Positions 1 through 8,150 of a stretch of 47,304 nt of DNA are shown here, piece by piece; positions within the stretch are counted from its first letter, which is position 1, and each line of letters starts with the position of its first letter. The notes beneath the pieces are model-generated. The model saw nothing but the letters and a program-made list of their open reading frames with translations. It had not been told where the DNA came from and did not search any database. The position numbers and the translations under genes are program-made. The DNA is from Prevotella illustrans (GTDB lineage Bacteria; Bacteroidota; Bacteroidia; Bacteroidales; Bacteroidaceae), in assembly GCF_017426725.1 (NCBI RefSeq), contig NZ_JAERMS010000020.1, forward strand, positions 1 through 47,304, read 5' to 3'.

Positions 1-19
1 ATGTAAAGATAATTCAGGG
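1..19 (+). repeat. Right end of dispersed intergenic repeat (copy A, cut by window edge)
   Basis: The first 19 bases are identical to positions 45380-45398, the right-hand end of the roughly 340-bp repeat described at 45056-45398, and share their first 16 bases with the minus-strand copy ending at 16708. The rest of this copy lies before the window. It sits downstream of the leftward gene at 191-703. Confidence 0.6.
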
Positions 20-111
20 CGCGGTAGATATCATCGATACCTGTAAACCTGTCCCATTAATTTTCTACTGACCCCGATTCATCGCTTTGCAACTGAAATT
101 ACATCGCAACG

Positions 112-149
112 CAAAAATAAAAGGCCCGTTTCTCACGAAGCAGGCCTTT
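112..149 (-). terminator. Intrinsic terminator of the MORN-like gene
   Basis: AAAGGCC at 120-126 pairs with GGCCTTT at 143-149. On the minus strand the hairpin is followed by a T-rich tract (112-122). It lies about 40 bases past the stop codon of the leftward gene at 191-703. Confidence 0.8.
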
Positions 150-190
150 CTGAATAATGTTTTTTAAATAGAGACTTTTGTAAATTTATC

Positions 191-703
191 TTATAAGAGA
201 GATTTCAATTCGTTAATAGGACGCTTCTGCATCGTTCCATCCTTATGGGTCACAGTAAAGTAATCAAACTTTGACTTACCGTTTTCAAACTGCACGACAG
301 CAATTCCGCCGTCTCGCATCTGCAAAGTGAAGTAACCATGGCGCTTCCCATTGATGTAATTGCCATGCCAACATTCCATGCCGTTTTTATAGAAAGTCGT
401 AACCTCACCATTCAGAACGGTGTTCGCGTCGTTTCCTAAATCAATAAAACTATAACCACCTTCAGCTTTCAAGGTCCCGTTCATGTAGAAATCCTGGAAA
501 ACCTCTTGCTTCTTGAGACCTATGTTCTGCGTTTTGAGCAGACGATAATAACTTGCATCGGCGCGATTAGCCACACTCTGCATGTTATCTGCGTAGAAAA
601 TCGTGTCAGCCACAACCTTCGCGTTATCAACCACTAAGCGCTGACGACCAAAACCGGTAATAGATACCGATAAAACTACCGCTAACAAAAGGATTTTTTT
701 CAT
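191..703 (-). CDS. Exported MORN-repeat-like protein (YwqK-type), function unknown
   Basis: A 170-residue protein with an N-terminal signal sequence (MKKILLLAVVLSVSITGFG) and no lipobox, so probably periplasmic or secreted. From about residue 70 it has short repeats of the kind seen in MORN/YwqK-like proteins: 'YMNGTLKAEGGY', 'FYKNGMECWHGNYINGKRHGYF' style blocks and 'FENGKSKF', each with an aromatic-x-NG-x core. Such repeats form beta-hairpins and are often annotated as YwqK antitoxin-like, but there is no partner toxin here and I infer no toxin-antitoxin role. It stands alone, with its own promoter (747-779) and terminator. Confidence 0.75.
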   Translation of the reverse strand: MKKILLLAVVLSVSITGFGRQRLVVDNAKVVADTIFYADNMQSVANRADASYYRLLKTQNIGLKKQEVFQDFYMNGTLKAEGGYSFIDLGNDANTVLNGEVTTFYKNGMECWHGNYINGKRHGYFTLQMRDGGIAVVQFENGKSKFDYFTVTHKDGTMQKRPINELKSLL

Positions 704-746
704 TGTTTAATTGTTATATCGTAATAGATTGCTTGTAATTCTGATG

Positions 747-779
747 CAAATATATGTATTTCTTTTGGAACCACGCAAA
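747..779 (-). promoter_or_regulatory. Promoter of the MORN-like gene
   Basis: On the minus strand, -33 box TTTG (776-779), 21-base spacer, -7 box TATATTTG (747-754), matching the Bacteroidetes consensus. The start codon is about 44 bases downstream. Confidence 0.7.
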
Positions 780-963
780 TATTTTAACGTTATTTCGTAA
801 CTATTTTTCCACTACGAATCGATTAGAATTTAGCAACATGGTTTCAAATTAAAAGCGAACAATTTAACACATTATACTTACAATTTGTAAACCATACTGC
901 TTAGAACAAGCATTCCATACGGAGTAAATATGACACTTTGATAGTTTTAGTAGTTAAACACAT

Positions 964-1010
964 CAAAAAACAAACCCATTCGCAAACATACCGCTTACGA
1001 ATGGGTTTGT
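964..1010 (-). terminator. Intrinsic terminator of the fucosidase gene
   Basis: A 13-bp perfect stem, ACAAACCCATTCG (970-982) with its complement at 998-1010, followed on the minus strand by a T tract (964-969). It lies 86 bases after the fucosidase stop codon. Confidence 0.8.
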
Positions 1011-1095
1011 AAAATAAAAATCATTAATGGCAAATTGATAACACAAAGCCGCTTTTTAGCAACATATTGCTTAATCAGCGGCCTCGTCTCAGCTA

Positions 1096-2436
1096 TTATT
1101 GCTGAAACTGACGCACATCTTGCTTCACATACATCTTGATGGGTTCCTCCAAATCGAGAGCTACGACCGTAATCTCACTGTCCAGTTCCTCCTCCGGAAT
1201 CTCTACGTAGAGGTTCCCCGGTTCGGCCCGCCAGTCGGCCTCATTATATATTTTCCAGCGCAGCGGCTTGTTACTTCCGACCACGCGTGCGCCTTTGAGC
1301 TTCGTCAACAGGCCCTTCACCTCTACCTCGCCATGCGGCCGATAGGGAATAAAGAGGTATAGCGTACGATGATCCTTGCTCAAGGTGGTGTAACCCTGGA
1401 AGGCATCTTTGTAGACACCGGCGTCGGTTCCGTAGATTGCCTCATGGTGCTTGGCCGTCCACCGACCGAACTCTTTCAGTATGGCCACTTCAGGTTCGGG
1501 AATCGTTCCGTCCTCGCGCGGACCAAAGTCGAGCAGCAGATTGCCACCCATGCTCAGGCAGTCGCAGAACGAACGCAGCAATTCGTAAGGCGACTTGAAC
1601 AGCGTGTCCTTAGGCTGATAGCCCCAAGAGTCGTTCATCGTCATGCAAAGTTCCCAATAAGGATCGGTCGGCTGCTGAACAGGACCGCCCACCTCGGGCG
1701 TGGCATAGTCGCCATAGCCTTGCACACGGCTGTTGATGACGACATTGGGATTGCTCTCTCGCAGAAATGTCACCAGCTTTGGGGCGTGCCAGTCGGCCGC
1801 GCTCTGCTCCCAATCGCCGTCAAACCACCACAAGTCAGGATTGAATCGGTTACGCAATTCTCCAAGCTGCGCAAAGTTGAAATCTACAAAACGGTTCCAC
1901 CGCTTGGGGTCTTCAGCAATCTTATAGCGTGTCACGCTCTTCGTGAAATTAGGATAATCGGCATGACTCCAGTCGAGCAAGGAATAGTAGAGACCGACCA
2001 TCAGTCCCTGCTTTCGCAGTTCGTCAACAAAAGGAGTGATGAAGTCTTTCTTCGCTTTCGTCGTCTTCACGGTACTGAGTTTGCCCGCCTTGGTGTCCCA
2101 CAGCGCCACGCCGTCATGGTGCTTTGTGGTCATCACGGCATACCGGGCGCCACTCTCCTTAATCAAATCCACCCAATCCTTGGCGTTCCACTTGCTGCCC
2201 GTGAAACGTTTGGCCTGGGCCATGTAGTCCTTGTAAGGCACTCGCTCATTATGGAACGACCAACTTTCCGACACACCGTCCACCGCGTAAATGCCCCAAT
2301 GGATAAAAATACCGAGCTTTGCGTCCTTAAACCACTGCATTCGCGACTTCCAAGCCGTAGAATCCTCGGCCGCTTTCTGGGCCATCATCGGCAGAGTCAA
2401 TCCTGCCAACAGAGCCGTAACGATCATTTTTTTCAT
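1096..2436 (-). CDS. Alpha-L-fucosidase, GH29 family, exported
   Basis: A 446-residue glycoside hydrolase with a signal peptide (cleavage near MMAQ-K, residue 20), so it acts in the periplasm or outside on terminal alpha-L-fucose of glycans. GH29 hallmarks are intact: FIHWG (44-48), TTKHHDG (103-109), YSLLDW (151-156) and WWFDGDWE (203-210), in which D206 aligns with the family nucleophile. The length suits a catalytic domain with a short C-terminal beta domain and no carbohydrate-binding module. The start lies 39 bases after the HAD phosphatase stop, and no promoter was seen between them, so the two are probably cotranscribed. The acid/base residue cannot be fixed by eye. The FucP-like transporter at 38363-39598 may handle the released sugar but is far away. 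Confidence 0.92.
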   Translation of the reverse strand: MKKMIVTALLAGLTLPMMAQKAAEDSTAWKSRMQWFKDAKLGIFIHWGIYAVDGVSESWSFHNERVPYKDYMAQAKRFTGSKWNAKDWVDLIKESGARYAVMTTKHHDGVALWDTKAGKLSTVKTTKAKKDFITPFVDELRKQGLMVGLYYSLLDWSHADYPNFTKSVTRYKIAEDPKRWNRFVDFNFAQLGELRNRFNPDLWWFDGDWEQSAADWHAPKLVTFLRESNPNVVINSRVQGYGDYATPEVGGPVQQPTDPYWELCMTMNDSWGYQPKDTLFKSPYELLRSFCDCLSMGGNLLLDFGPREDGTIPEPEVAILKEFGRWTAKHHEAIYGTDAGVYKDAFQGYTTLSKDHRTLYLFIPYRPHGEVEVKGLLTKLKGARVVGSNKPLRWKIYNEADWRAEPGNLYVEIPEEELDSEITVVALDLEEPIKMYVKQDVRQFQQ

Positions 2437-2475
2437 AAAATGTGATATTAGAAATGTTAAATAAGAAATTGCCGG

Positions 2476-3270
2476 TTAAATAATACTGAAGTGATGGAGA
2501 GCATTGGCAATGCCGTCGTCATCAATATGGGTCGTCACATAGTCGGCCATCGCCTTCACATCATCACGCCCGTTGCCCATGGCCACGCCGATACCGGCCG
2601 CACGCAAGATAGGAATGTCATTACCACCGTCGCCAAAAGCCATCGTCTCGGCGATACCGAAGCCTTCATGGTCGGCCATGGCCCGCAAACCAATACCCTT
2701 GTCGGCCTTCACCGAAGTGATATCGACAAAGGCGTCAGTCCACCTGCCGCTCGTGCAACGCTTGAGTTTCGGCATAATTTCGGCTTCCTGCCGGGGCGAG
2801 AAAAAAGGCGTAAGTTGCAGAATGGGTTCCCGCATCACCTCGTCCAGACTGTCAAAATGAAAGTCTCTGAGGCCCAGCCCCACCCTGAAAGAACGGTCTA
2901 TCGCCCCATTGTCCTGATAGTCGGCCACCTTCGACGTACCCACCACGACGACGGGAACGCTCCACGCCCGACAGGCCCGTAGCACCGTATCGACATCCTC
3001 CCGAAGCATAGGTTCACAGCGAACGGTCTCCTTGCCCACGAAACAATAGGCGCCGCTGGTAGACACATAGCCATCAATAAGTTTGTCTATCTGCTGTAGA
3101 TTTACAATCAAACGGACGGGACGACCGGTCGATATATAGATTTTCACGCCGTTGCGATGGGCTTCTTCCAAGGCCGCAACGGCCGAATCGGGCACCCGAT
3201 GGGTCACAAAACTGACCAAGGTGCCGTCGATATCGAAAAACAGAGCTTTGATTTTCCTGTCCATAGCCAT
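2476..3270 (-). CDS. Cof-type HAD-IIB family phosphatase
   Basis: A 264-residue cytoplasmic HAD hydrolase. All four motifs are present: DIDGT (residues 13-17, D13 nucleophile and D15 acid), STGRP (motif II, about 47-51), a lysine in VKADKG (about 187-192), and FGDGGND (motif IV, about 213-219). The cap between motifs II and III is of the C2 (Cof/YbiV) kind. Likely substrates are sugar phosphates or similar phosphoesters, which the sequence does not settle. I chose the ATG at 3270; a GTG four codons upstream (3282) is in frame, and a third candidate ATG lies at 3264. It is first in a likely two-gene unit with the fucosidase. Confidence 0.88.
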   Translation of the reverse strand: MAMDRKIKALFFDIDGTLVSFVTHRVPDSAVAALEEAHRNGVKIYISTGRPVRLIVNLQQIDKLIDGYVSTSGAYCFVGKETVRCEPMLREDVDTVLRACRAWSVPVVVVGTSKVADYQDNGAIDRSFRVGLGLRDFHFDSLDEVMREPILQLTPFFSPRQEAEIMPKLKRCTSGRWTDAFVDITSVKADKGIGLRAMADHEGFGIAETMAFGDGGNDIPILRAAGIGVAMGNGRDDVKAMADYVTTHIDDDGIANALHHFSII

Positions 3271-3677
3271 CAAATATGTCACAAAGATAGTGCAAGCGAG
3301 CGCAATGAAAGTTTACTTTCAGATTGCCGAGCGCAGCCTATCTTATGCAAAGATACAAAATCTATGACAATCCGTCAAACCTTGTTCAACAAACTTACGC
3401 TTCTACTTGCGCAGATGTCCGGTACGCAATAATACAATAAGGTGTAATTCCGAAACAATCGTTCTATTGTCCCACACTTTGCCGATATTCCAAAATCTTG
3501 ATTTGCAATGTCGCGTACGCTTCCGTTTCAATGGTTACGACGCGGATTATTTCCGAAATCAAATATTGTATATGAGAATTTTCGTGTATTTTGCCATTGA
3601 AAGCGAATGAAAAACGGCAAACAGCGACATGGATATATGAAAAAAAGGAAAACCGTGTACACTAACGATACGAAATA
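3271..3677. other. Divergent intergenic region between the HAD phosphatase and alkD-like gene
   Basis: It holds the leftward promoter at 3348-3379. A second TATCTTTG (3282-3289, minus strand) lacks a well-placed -33 box. I see no convincing promoter for the rightward gene at 3678 and no coding region; short open frames here show no recognisable protein. Confidence 0.5.
3348..3379 (-). promoter_or_regulatory. Promoter of the HAD phosphatase-fucosidase unit
   Basis: Minus strand: -33 TTTG (3376-3379), 20-base spacer, -7 TATCTTTG (3348-3355). Transcription would start near 3341, about 70 bases before the start codon. Confidence 0.75.
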
Positions 3678-4382
3678 ATGACAACAATGACGCAACAGAC
3701 CAACGACATTTACGAAGCGCTACAGGCCTTGCATTCCGAAGAAAAGAGATTGTTTCTGCCCCATTTCTTCAAGACGGGCAAGGGAGAGTATGGCGAAGGC
3801 GACCGCTTTATGGGCGTCGTCGTACCTAAGATCAGGGTCGTAGCCAAAGAGTTTAAGGACGCATCGCTCGACACCGTCAGGGAATTGCTGGGCAGCCCGT
3901 GGCACGAGATGCGCCTATGCGGCCTCTTCATCCTCGTCCTGCAAGCTCATAAAGAGGTGAGTAAGGAGATTTTCAACTTCTATCTCTCTATGACCGACCG
4001 CATCAACAACTGGGACCTCGTCGATCTCTCGGCGCCGCAGATTGTAGGCGGCTACCTGATCGACAAGCCACGTGACCGACTCTATCGGCTGGCCGAGAGT
4101 CCGCTGTTGTGGGAAAACCGCATCGCCATGGTCGCCACACACACGTTTATCCGCCGGGGCGACCTGGAAGATACCTACCGGTTGGCCACGAAGATGATGT
4201 CGCATCCCCACGACCTCATGCACAAGGCCATCGGATGGATGCTGCGTGAGGCCGGAAAGAAAGACTCCGAACGGCTCTACGATTATGTGGAAGCCCACCG
4301 GCAGGAAATGCCTCGTACCATGTTGCGCTACGCTATCGAGAAGTTTGACGGGGCCACCCGACAGTGGCTCATGCGCAAGTAA
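3678..4382 (+). CDS. DNA alkylation repair protein, AlkD-like HEAT-repeat glycosylase
   Basis: A 234-residue all-helical protein of the AlkC/AlkD superfamily. It would excise bulky or charged N3- and N7-alkylpurines from DNA without base flipping. The residues known to matter in Bacillus cereus AlkD appear at the same positions: D113 in NNWDLVD (110-116), R148 in ENRIAMVATHTFIRRGD (146-162), and W187 in MHKAIGWMLREAGKKD (181-196). The ATG at 3687 is an alternative start. The gene stands alone between the divergent HAD promoter region and repeat copy B. Confidence 0.9.
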   Translation: MTTMTQQTNDIYEALQALHSEEKRLFLPHFFKTGKGEYGEGDRFMGVVVPKIRVVAKEFKDASLDTVRELLGSPWHEMRLCGLFILVLQAHKEVSKEIFNFYLSMTDRINNWDLVDLSAPQIVGGYLIDKPRDRLYRLAESPLLWENRIAMVATHTFIRRGDLEDTYRLATKMMSHPHDLMHKAIGWMLREAGKKDSERLYDYVEAHRQEMPRTMLRYAIEKFDGATRQWLMRK

Positions 4383-4462
4383 GCCGACGTCGTAAGGTCA
4401 ACACTTTTCGGACGGCACCGTACCACCAGCCGCAACGGGTCATTGGCACACCGTTTCCACCC

Positions 4463-4826
4463 ATTTTGTAAATATTTTATCCCTATTTTTAACACTTCCG
4501 GACAACCCCATCCAGCGTTCGGAAGTGGCATTCGACAGCTCTTTCCGCCCGTAAACAGCCCTCCGGTATGGTCATCGACATGCTTTTACGTCCCGAAAGC
4601 GGCCCTTTTACCTCCTCATCGCTATGCTTTCGCGAGTTCAAAGGACAGCTTTCGGGACGTAAAAGCACAGCGATTAGCGCTTATAATCGAGTGTTTTTTT
4701 TGCCGGATTTCGCAAGTCGCTGATTCACAACCAAATACCAATCCGCCAAAAATCAGCCTATTTCCCGACAAAAAACTTTTCGTCGCAAATTCTTCAAGCA
4801 TTTAAACACAAATGTAAAGATTGTTC
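4463..4826 (+). repeat. Dispersed intergenic repeat, copy B
   Basis: The left end (4463-4520) matches the reverse complement of 31722-31788 almost base for base, including TTTTAACACTTCCGGAC and ATCCAGCGTTCG. The centre carries the family module AAAGCAYAGCGATTA (4662-4676) and its inverse. The right end (4811-4826) resembles the ATGTAAAGATAATTC end of copies A, C and E. It contains a 19-bp perfect inverted repeat, 4582-4600 with 4648-4666, at the place where the other copies have their own differently sequenced stem. It starts about 80 bases after the alkD-like stop codon. A further stray module, AAAAGCATAGCGGCTG, lies at 4925-4940. Confidence 0.75.
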
Positions 4827-4950
4827 CGAATGAATCGTTCCGCTTGCTTTCATTTTCGGTTCATCCGACATTTAGAGTGATATTATGAATTAAAAAGAAG
4901 AAAACTGCCGGGCAAATAGACCGCAAAAGCATAGCGGCTGCAATACGAAA

Positions 4951-4991
4951 GTAAAAAGAAAGGGCTCAAATCCATTGGATTCAAGCCCTTT
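4951..4991 (-). terminator. Terminator of tRNA-Pro
   Basis: AAAGGGCTC at 4959-4967 begins an inverted repeat with its partner ending at 4991 (one interruption in the stem). On the minus strand it is followed by a T tract (4951-4958), 15 bases past the 3' end of the tRNA. Confidence 0.8.
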
Positions 4992-5005
4992 ATTTACTGC
5001 TTGTG

Positions 5006-5078
5006 TCGGGATGACCAGACTCGAACTGGCGACCTCGCGCCCCCCAGACGTGTGCGCTACCAACTGCGCTACATCCCG
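5006..5078 (-). tRNA. tRNA-Pro(GGG)
   Basis: 73 nt. The acceptor stem CGGGATG/CATCCCG, D arm GCGC-AGTTGGTA-GCGC, T loop TTCGAGT and discriminator A are all visible on the minus strand. The anticodon loop CTGGGGG puts GGG at positions 34-36, reading CCC/CCU proline codons. CCA is not encoded. As I fold it, the anticodon stem CACGT/GCGCG has one A-C mismatch (positions 28-42) and a terminal T-G pair. Confidence 0.92.
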
Positions 5079-5104
5079 AACAATGCTCTTTTTGTAAGCG
5101 GTTG

Positions 5105-5112
5105 CAAAGGTA
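5105..5112 (-). promoter_or_regulatory. -7 box for tRNA-Pro
   Basis: Minus-strand TACCTTTG, 27 bases before the tRNA 5' end. A TTTG at 5137-5140 is 24 bases further upstream, slightly long for a -33 box. Confidence 0.55.
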
Positions 5113-5170
5113 ATGATAAATTATAAATCGAGCGAACAAAATCAATTAAAATATTTTAAAAGTGTGTTCT

Positions 5171-5204
5171 ATTGATGATTTTCATGCCATTTTCAGTAAC
5201 TTTG
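5171..5204 (+). promoter_or_regulatory. Promoter of the metalloprotease-aroA-porW-porX run
   Basis: TTG (5172-5174), 22-base spacer, TAACTTTG (5197-5204). The leader to the start codon at 5296 is about 85 nt, and AAAGAGG (5212-5218) can pair with CCTCTTT (5269-5275) within it. Confidence 0.6.
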
Positions 5205-5295
5205 TAGAAACAAAGAGGCATAAGCCCAAGTCATGGAATTTATCTTACTAAACCATGTCTGACGCTACCTCTTTATAATATCGCACAGAATCAAG

Positions 5296-6426
5296 ATGAA
5301 GAAAATCTATTGGCTCATCTTCGCCATAACAGCCATGGGCTTATTGCAAAGTTGCAAGAGCGAAGACGACCTGTCTCCGACAGAAGTTATCGATCTGGAT
5401 GACGACAACACTACGGCAGTCATCAACGACCAATACACCTATAAGCTGCCTGTTATTTTTCACGTTTTCTATAAAGACGCAAGCGACACAACACAGTATA
5501 TCCACGACGGACGACTGCGCATGCTTCTTAACCGCGTGAATGAGATTTACCAAGGAGGTATTTATGGCGAAAGTGAAAACCTGAACATTCGTTTTCTTGC
5601 GGCCACTCATAATGCTCAGGGGCAAAAATTGAGTACACCCGGCGTTGAATACATTCGCTACGATGGTACGTTTCCCATCAATCAGGAAGAATTTATCTCG
5701 TCAGCCGACAATAAAAAATACCTTTGGGATCTTAATGAATACATCAACGTAATGGTGTTTCCTTTTGCGGCAAACAAGGGAGAGGAGTACAGCAATATCA
5801 TGGGTGTTACCAGTATGCCCGTCATGAACGATGACGAACATGCGCTGGAAGGCCTCCAAAAAGTGAAAACCAACGGCCACACCATTACCAAAGCTAATCT
5901 GAATTATACGCATTGTTCCTGTCTCAACAGCAGTTATGTCTATCAGGAGTCATCTCGTTATGGCACCGACAAAGGTCGCTATGGGTATACCTATACGCCA
6001 ACAGACGCCAATGTAACGCTGGCTCACGAACTGGGACATTACTTAGGATTAACTCACGTATTCGCAGAGGATGAAAACGGCTTTTTGAACGACTGCAAAG
6101 ATACGGATTACTGCAAAGATACGCCCAGCTATAACCGCATAGAATATGAGAACACCTTACAGGAGACACTCAATAACGCGACGGGAACACTGAGTGTAGA
6201 AATGTTGGCTCGCCGTTCATCGTGCAATGGCGAAAATTACATTTCGGCCAACATCATGGACTATGCCATTACGCTGGCTTACAAATTTTCGAAGAATCAG
6301 AGTGAGCGCATGCGACAAATACTCTACTACGGCCTGCTCATGCCGGGGCCGAGAAAAGACAAGACGACACGTGCGACCCGGTCGGCAAGCGACATTATTG
6401 TGGAACACGGCACTTTTTCCTACTAA
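5296..6426 (+). CDS. Zinc metalloprotease lipoprotein, metzincin, BF0631-like family
   Basis: A 376-residue exported lipoprotein: lipobox LLQSC with the lipidated cysteine near residue 20. The metzincin zinc site HELGHYLGLTH is at residues 244-254 (H244, H248 and H254 bind zinc; E245 is catalytic), with a Met-turn in NIMDYA (M321). Cysteine pairs such as NDCKDTDYCKDTP lie between them, as in M43-type (pappalysin/cytophagalysin) peptidases. The sequence suits the Bacteroidetes family named zinc-dependent metalloproteinase lipoprotein, BF0631 family. Substrate is unknown. It leads a rightward run into aroA (30-base gap). It has no T9SS sorting domain, so the neighbouring porW/porX do not imply T9SS export. 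Confidence 0.88.
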   Translation: MKKIYWLIFAITAMGLLQSCKSEDDLSPTEVIDLDDDNTTAVINDQYTYKLPVIFHVFYKDASDTTQYIHDGRLRMLLNRVNEIYQGGIYGESENLNIRFLAATHNAQGQKLSTPGVEYIRYDGTFPINQEEFISSADNKKYLWDLNEYINVMVFPFAANKGEEYSNIMGVTSMPVMNDDEHALEGLQKVKTNGHTITKANLNYTHCSCLNSSYVYQESSRYGTDKGRYGYTYTPTDANVTLAHELGHYLGLTHVFAEDENGFLNDCKDTDYCKDTPSYNRIEYENTLQETLNNATGTLSVEMLARRSSCNGENYISANIMDYAITLAYKFSKNQSERMRQILYYGLLMPGPRKDKTTRATRSASDIIVEHGTFSY

Positions 6427-6456
6427 ATACTTTTCTCTTTCAGCCACGGTTTCATC

Positions 6457-7710
6457 ATGACTACTTACACCATAACGCCGCCCACCAAGCTTCAGGCCCA
6501 CATTCAGCTACCCGCTTCCAAGAGTATCAGCAATCGGGCGCTGATCATCCACGCGCTGTCGGGGGGCGACATACTGCCACAGAACCTCTCAGATTGTGAC
6601 GATACCGAAGTGATGATACGTGCCTTGCGCGACATGCCGGCCGAAATCGACATCAAGGCTGCCGGTACGGCCATGCGATTCCTGACGGCCTACCTCTCCT
6701 GCACGGCCGGAACACATGCCATCACAGGCACTAAACGCATGAAGCAACGCCCCATCCGCATTCTTGTCAACGCCCTGCACTATCTCGGAGCCGACATTCA
6801 GTACTTGGGCGAAGAGGGGTTTCCGCCACTGCTTATCAATGGCAAACAGATTGAAGGCGGCCATTTAGACATACCGGGCAACGTCAGTTCACAATACATT
6901 TCGGCCCTGTTGATGATCGGTCCCGTATTGCAAAAAGGATTGGAACTGCGCATGACGGGCGAAATCGTGTCGCGCCCCTACATCGATTTGACGCTTTGCA
7001 CCATGCGCGAGTTCGGCGCCGTGGCCGACTGGAGCGACATCGACACCATCACCGTGAGCCCTTCGGCCTACAAGAGCCGGCCCTATCTGATAGAAAACGA
7101 CTGGAGCGCGTCGAGCTATTGGTACGAAATGATGGCACTTTCAGCCGACGATAATGCTCAAATAGCCTTGGAAGGGCTCATGGACGGATCAAAACAGGGC
7201 GACTCCGTGGTGAAATACATTTTCTCATTGCTGGGCGTGAAAACACAGTTTGCCAGCACCGACGCCTGCAAACTGACGACGGTAAGACTGAAACGCCATC
7301 GGTGCATGTTGCCACGACTTGACTACGACTTTGTCAACTCGCCCGACCTGACCCAAACTTTGGTGGTAACTTGTTGCGGAATGGGCATTCCGTTCCGCTT
7401 CACGGGGCTTGCCAGTCTGAAGATCAAAGAGACCGACCGCGTCGTGGCATTGAAAACGGAATTACGGAAATTAGGATTCATATTGACGGACGAGAACGAC
7501 GACACGCTGGTTTGGACCGGAGAGCGCTGTGTCCCCACGGGTGAAGCCATCAACACCTACGAAGATCATCGCATGGCCATGGCTTTGGCACCGATGGCCA
7601 TGAAGCTGGGAAGCATTCGAATCAATCATCCCGAAGTGGTCAGTAAGTCCTATCCACACTTCTGGGACGACTTGAAGCGGGTCGGCTTCGATATTAACGA
7701 AAAACCATAA
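6457..7710 (+). CDS. aroA: 3-phosphoshikimate 1-carboxyvinyltransferase (EPSP synthase)
   Basis: 417 residues, normal length. It joins phosphoenolpyruvate to shikimate-3-phosphate in the sixth step of the shikimate pathway, in the cytoplasm. Seen: the N-terminal LPASKSISNRA (18-28; K22 and S23 contact substrate), GTAMRF (70-75), DFVNSPDLTQT near 291-301 with the catalytic Asp (D297), KETDR (324-328) and YEDHRMAMALAP near the C-terminus. It starts 30 bases after the metalloprotease and ends 11 bases before the next gene, so it is probably cotranscribed. Confidence 0.97.
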   Translation: MTTYTITPPTKLQAHIQLPASKSISNRALIIHALSGGDILPQNLSDCDDTEVMIRALRDMPAEIDIKAAGTAMRFLTAYLSCTAGTHAITGTKRMKQRPIRILVNALHYLGADIQYLGEEGFPPLLINGKQIEGGHLDIPGNVSSQYISALLMIGPVLQKGLELRMTGEIVSRPYIDLTLCTMREFGAVADWSDIDTITVSPSAYKSRPYLIENDWSASSYWYEMMALSADDNAQIALEGLMDGSKQGDSVVKYIFSLLGVKTQFASTDACKLTTVRLKRHRCMLPRLDYDFVNSPDLTQTLVVTCCGMGIPFRFTGLASLKIKETDRVVALKTELRKLGFILTDENDDTLVWTGERCVPTGEAINTYEDHRMAMALAPMAMKLGSIRINHPEVVSKSYPHFWDDLKRVGFDINEKP

Positions 7711-7721
7711 CGCAGACCGAA

Positions 7722-8111
7722 ATGCTTTATTTGGTAATTATATTAGTGGCATTAGGTCTCGTCACAGCCCTGTTTACGCTTTTCAGCCGATCTGCCGACA
7801 GCACAGAAGCACCTGTTCCGGTACAGGAATCATGTAATACGTGTAACGGAGAGAACGATAAATGCGAACAGGAATGTATGATGGAGGCCGCCATTAAGGA
7901 TATAGAATATTATGACGACGAGGAACTCGACGCGTTCCGGGGGCGCGAGTCGGACACTTATACGGAGCAAGAGGTAGAACAATTCTCCGAAGTGCTTTAT
8001 ACCATGCGTCCCGATGAGGTGAAAGGATGGACCCGAAGCCTCACGTTACGAGGCGTAAATCTGCCCAATCAGCTTAAAGACGAGGTTTTTGCGCTGACAG
8101 ACAACCTGTAG
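7722..8111 (+). CDS. Small membrane-anchored protein of unknown function
   Basis: 129 residues. One N-terminal transmembrane helix (residues 3-21, LYLVIILVALGLVTALFTLF) is followed by a cysteine cluster CNTCNGENDKCEQEC (38-52) that could bind a metal or form disulfides, then an acidic soluble domain (YYDDEELDAF) ending without a further membrane segment. I recognise no named family. Its place between aroA and the metal ABC permease, with gaps of 11 and 39 bases, puts it in the same run. Confidence 0.8.
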   Translation: MLYLVIILVALGLVTALFTLFSRSADSTEAPVPVQESCNTCNGENDKCEQECMMEAAIKDIEYYDDEELDAFRGRESDTYTEQEVEQFSEVLYTMRPDEVKGWTRSLTLRGVNLPNQLKDEVFALTDNL

Positions 8112-8150
8112 ACGACAGTCTCGTCGATTATCTTTTTCAAAATCAAAACA

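Larger units (their letters stand above)
704..1095. other. Intergenic spacer without genes
   Basis: This AT-rich 392-bp spacer holds the promoter of the MORN-like gene (747-779, minus strand) and the terminator of the fucosidase gene (964-1010, minus strand). I see nothing else of note in 780-960. Confidence 0.6.

Noticed and set aside
191..703. A toxin-antitoxin module based on YwqK-like repeats
   Set aside because: The protein is exported and has no partner gene beside it.
1096..2436. A fucose-use locus joining the fucosidase with the FucP-like transporter
   Set aside because: They are about 36 kb apart, in different transcription units, with no fucose catabolic genes; FHS transporters also carry other sugars.
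1369..2445. Long open frame on the plus strand opposite the fucosidase
   Set aside because: The GH29 motifs on the minus strand are unmistakable; the opposite frame has no recognisable domain and follows from codon bias.
4443..4805. 120-codon open frame on the plus strand
   Set aside because: It lies wholly in repeat copy B, and its sequence is set by the repeat's inverted modules, not by protein-like composition.
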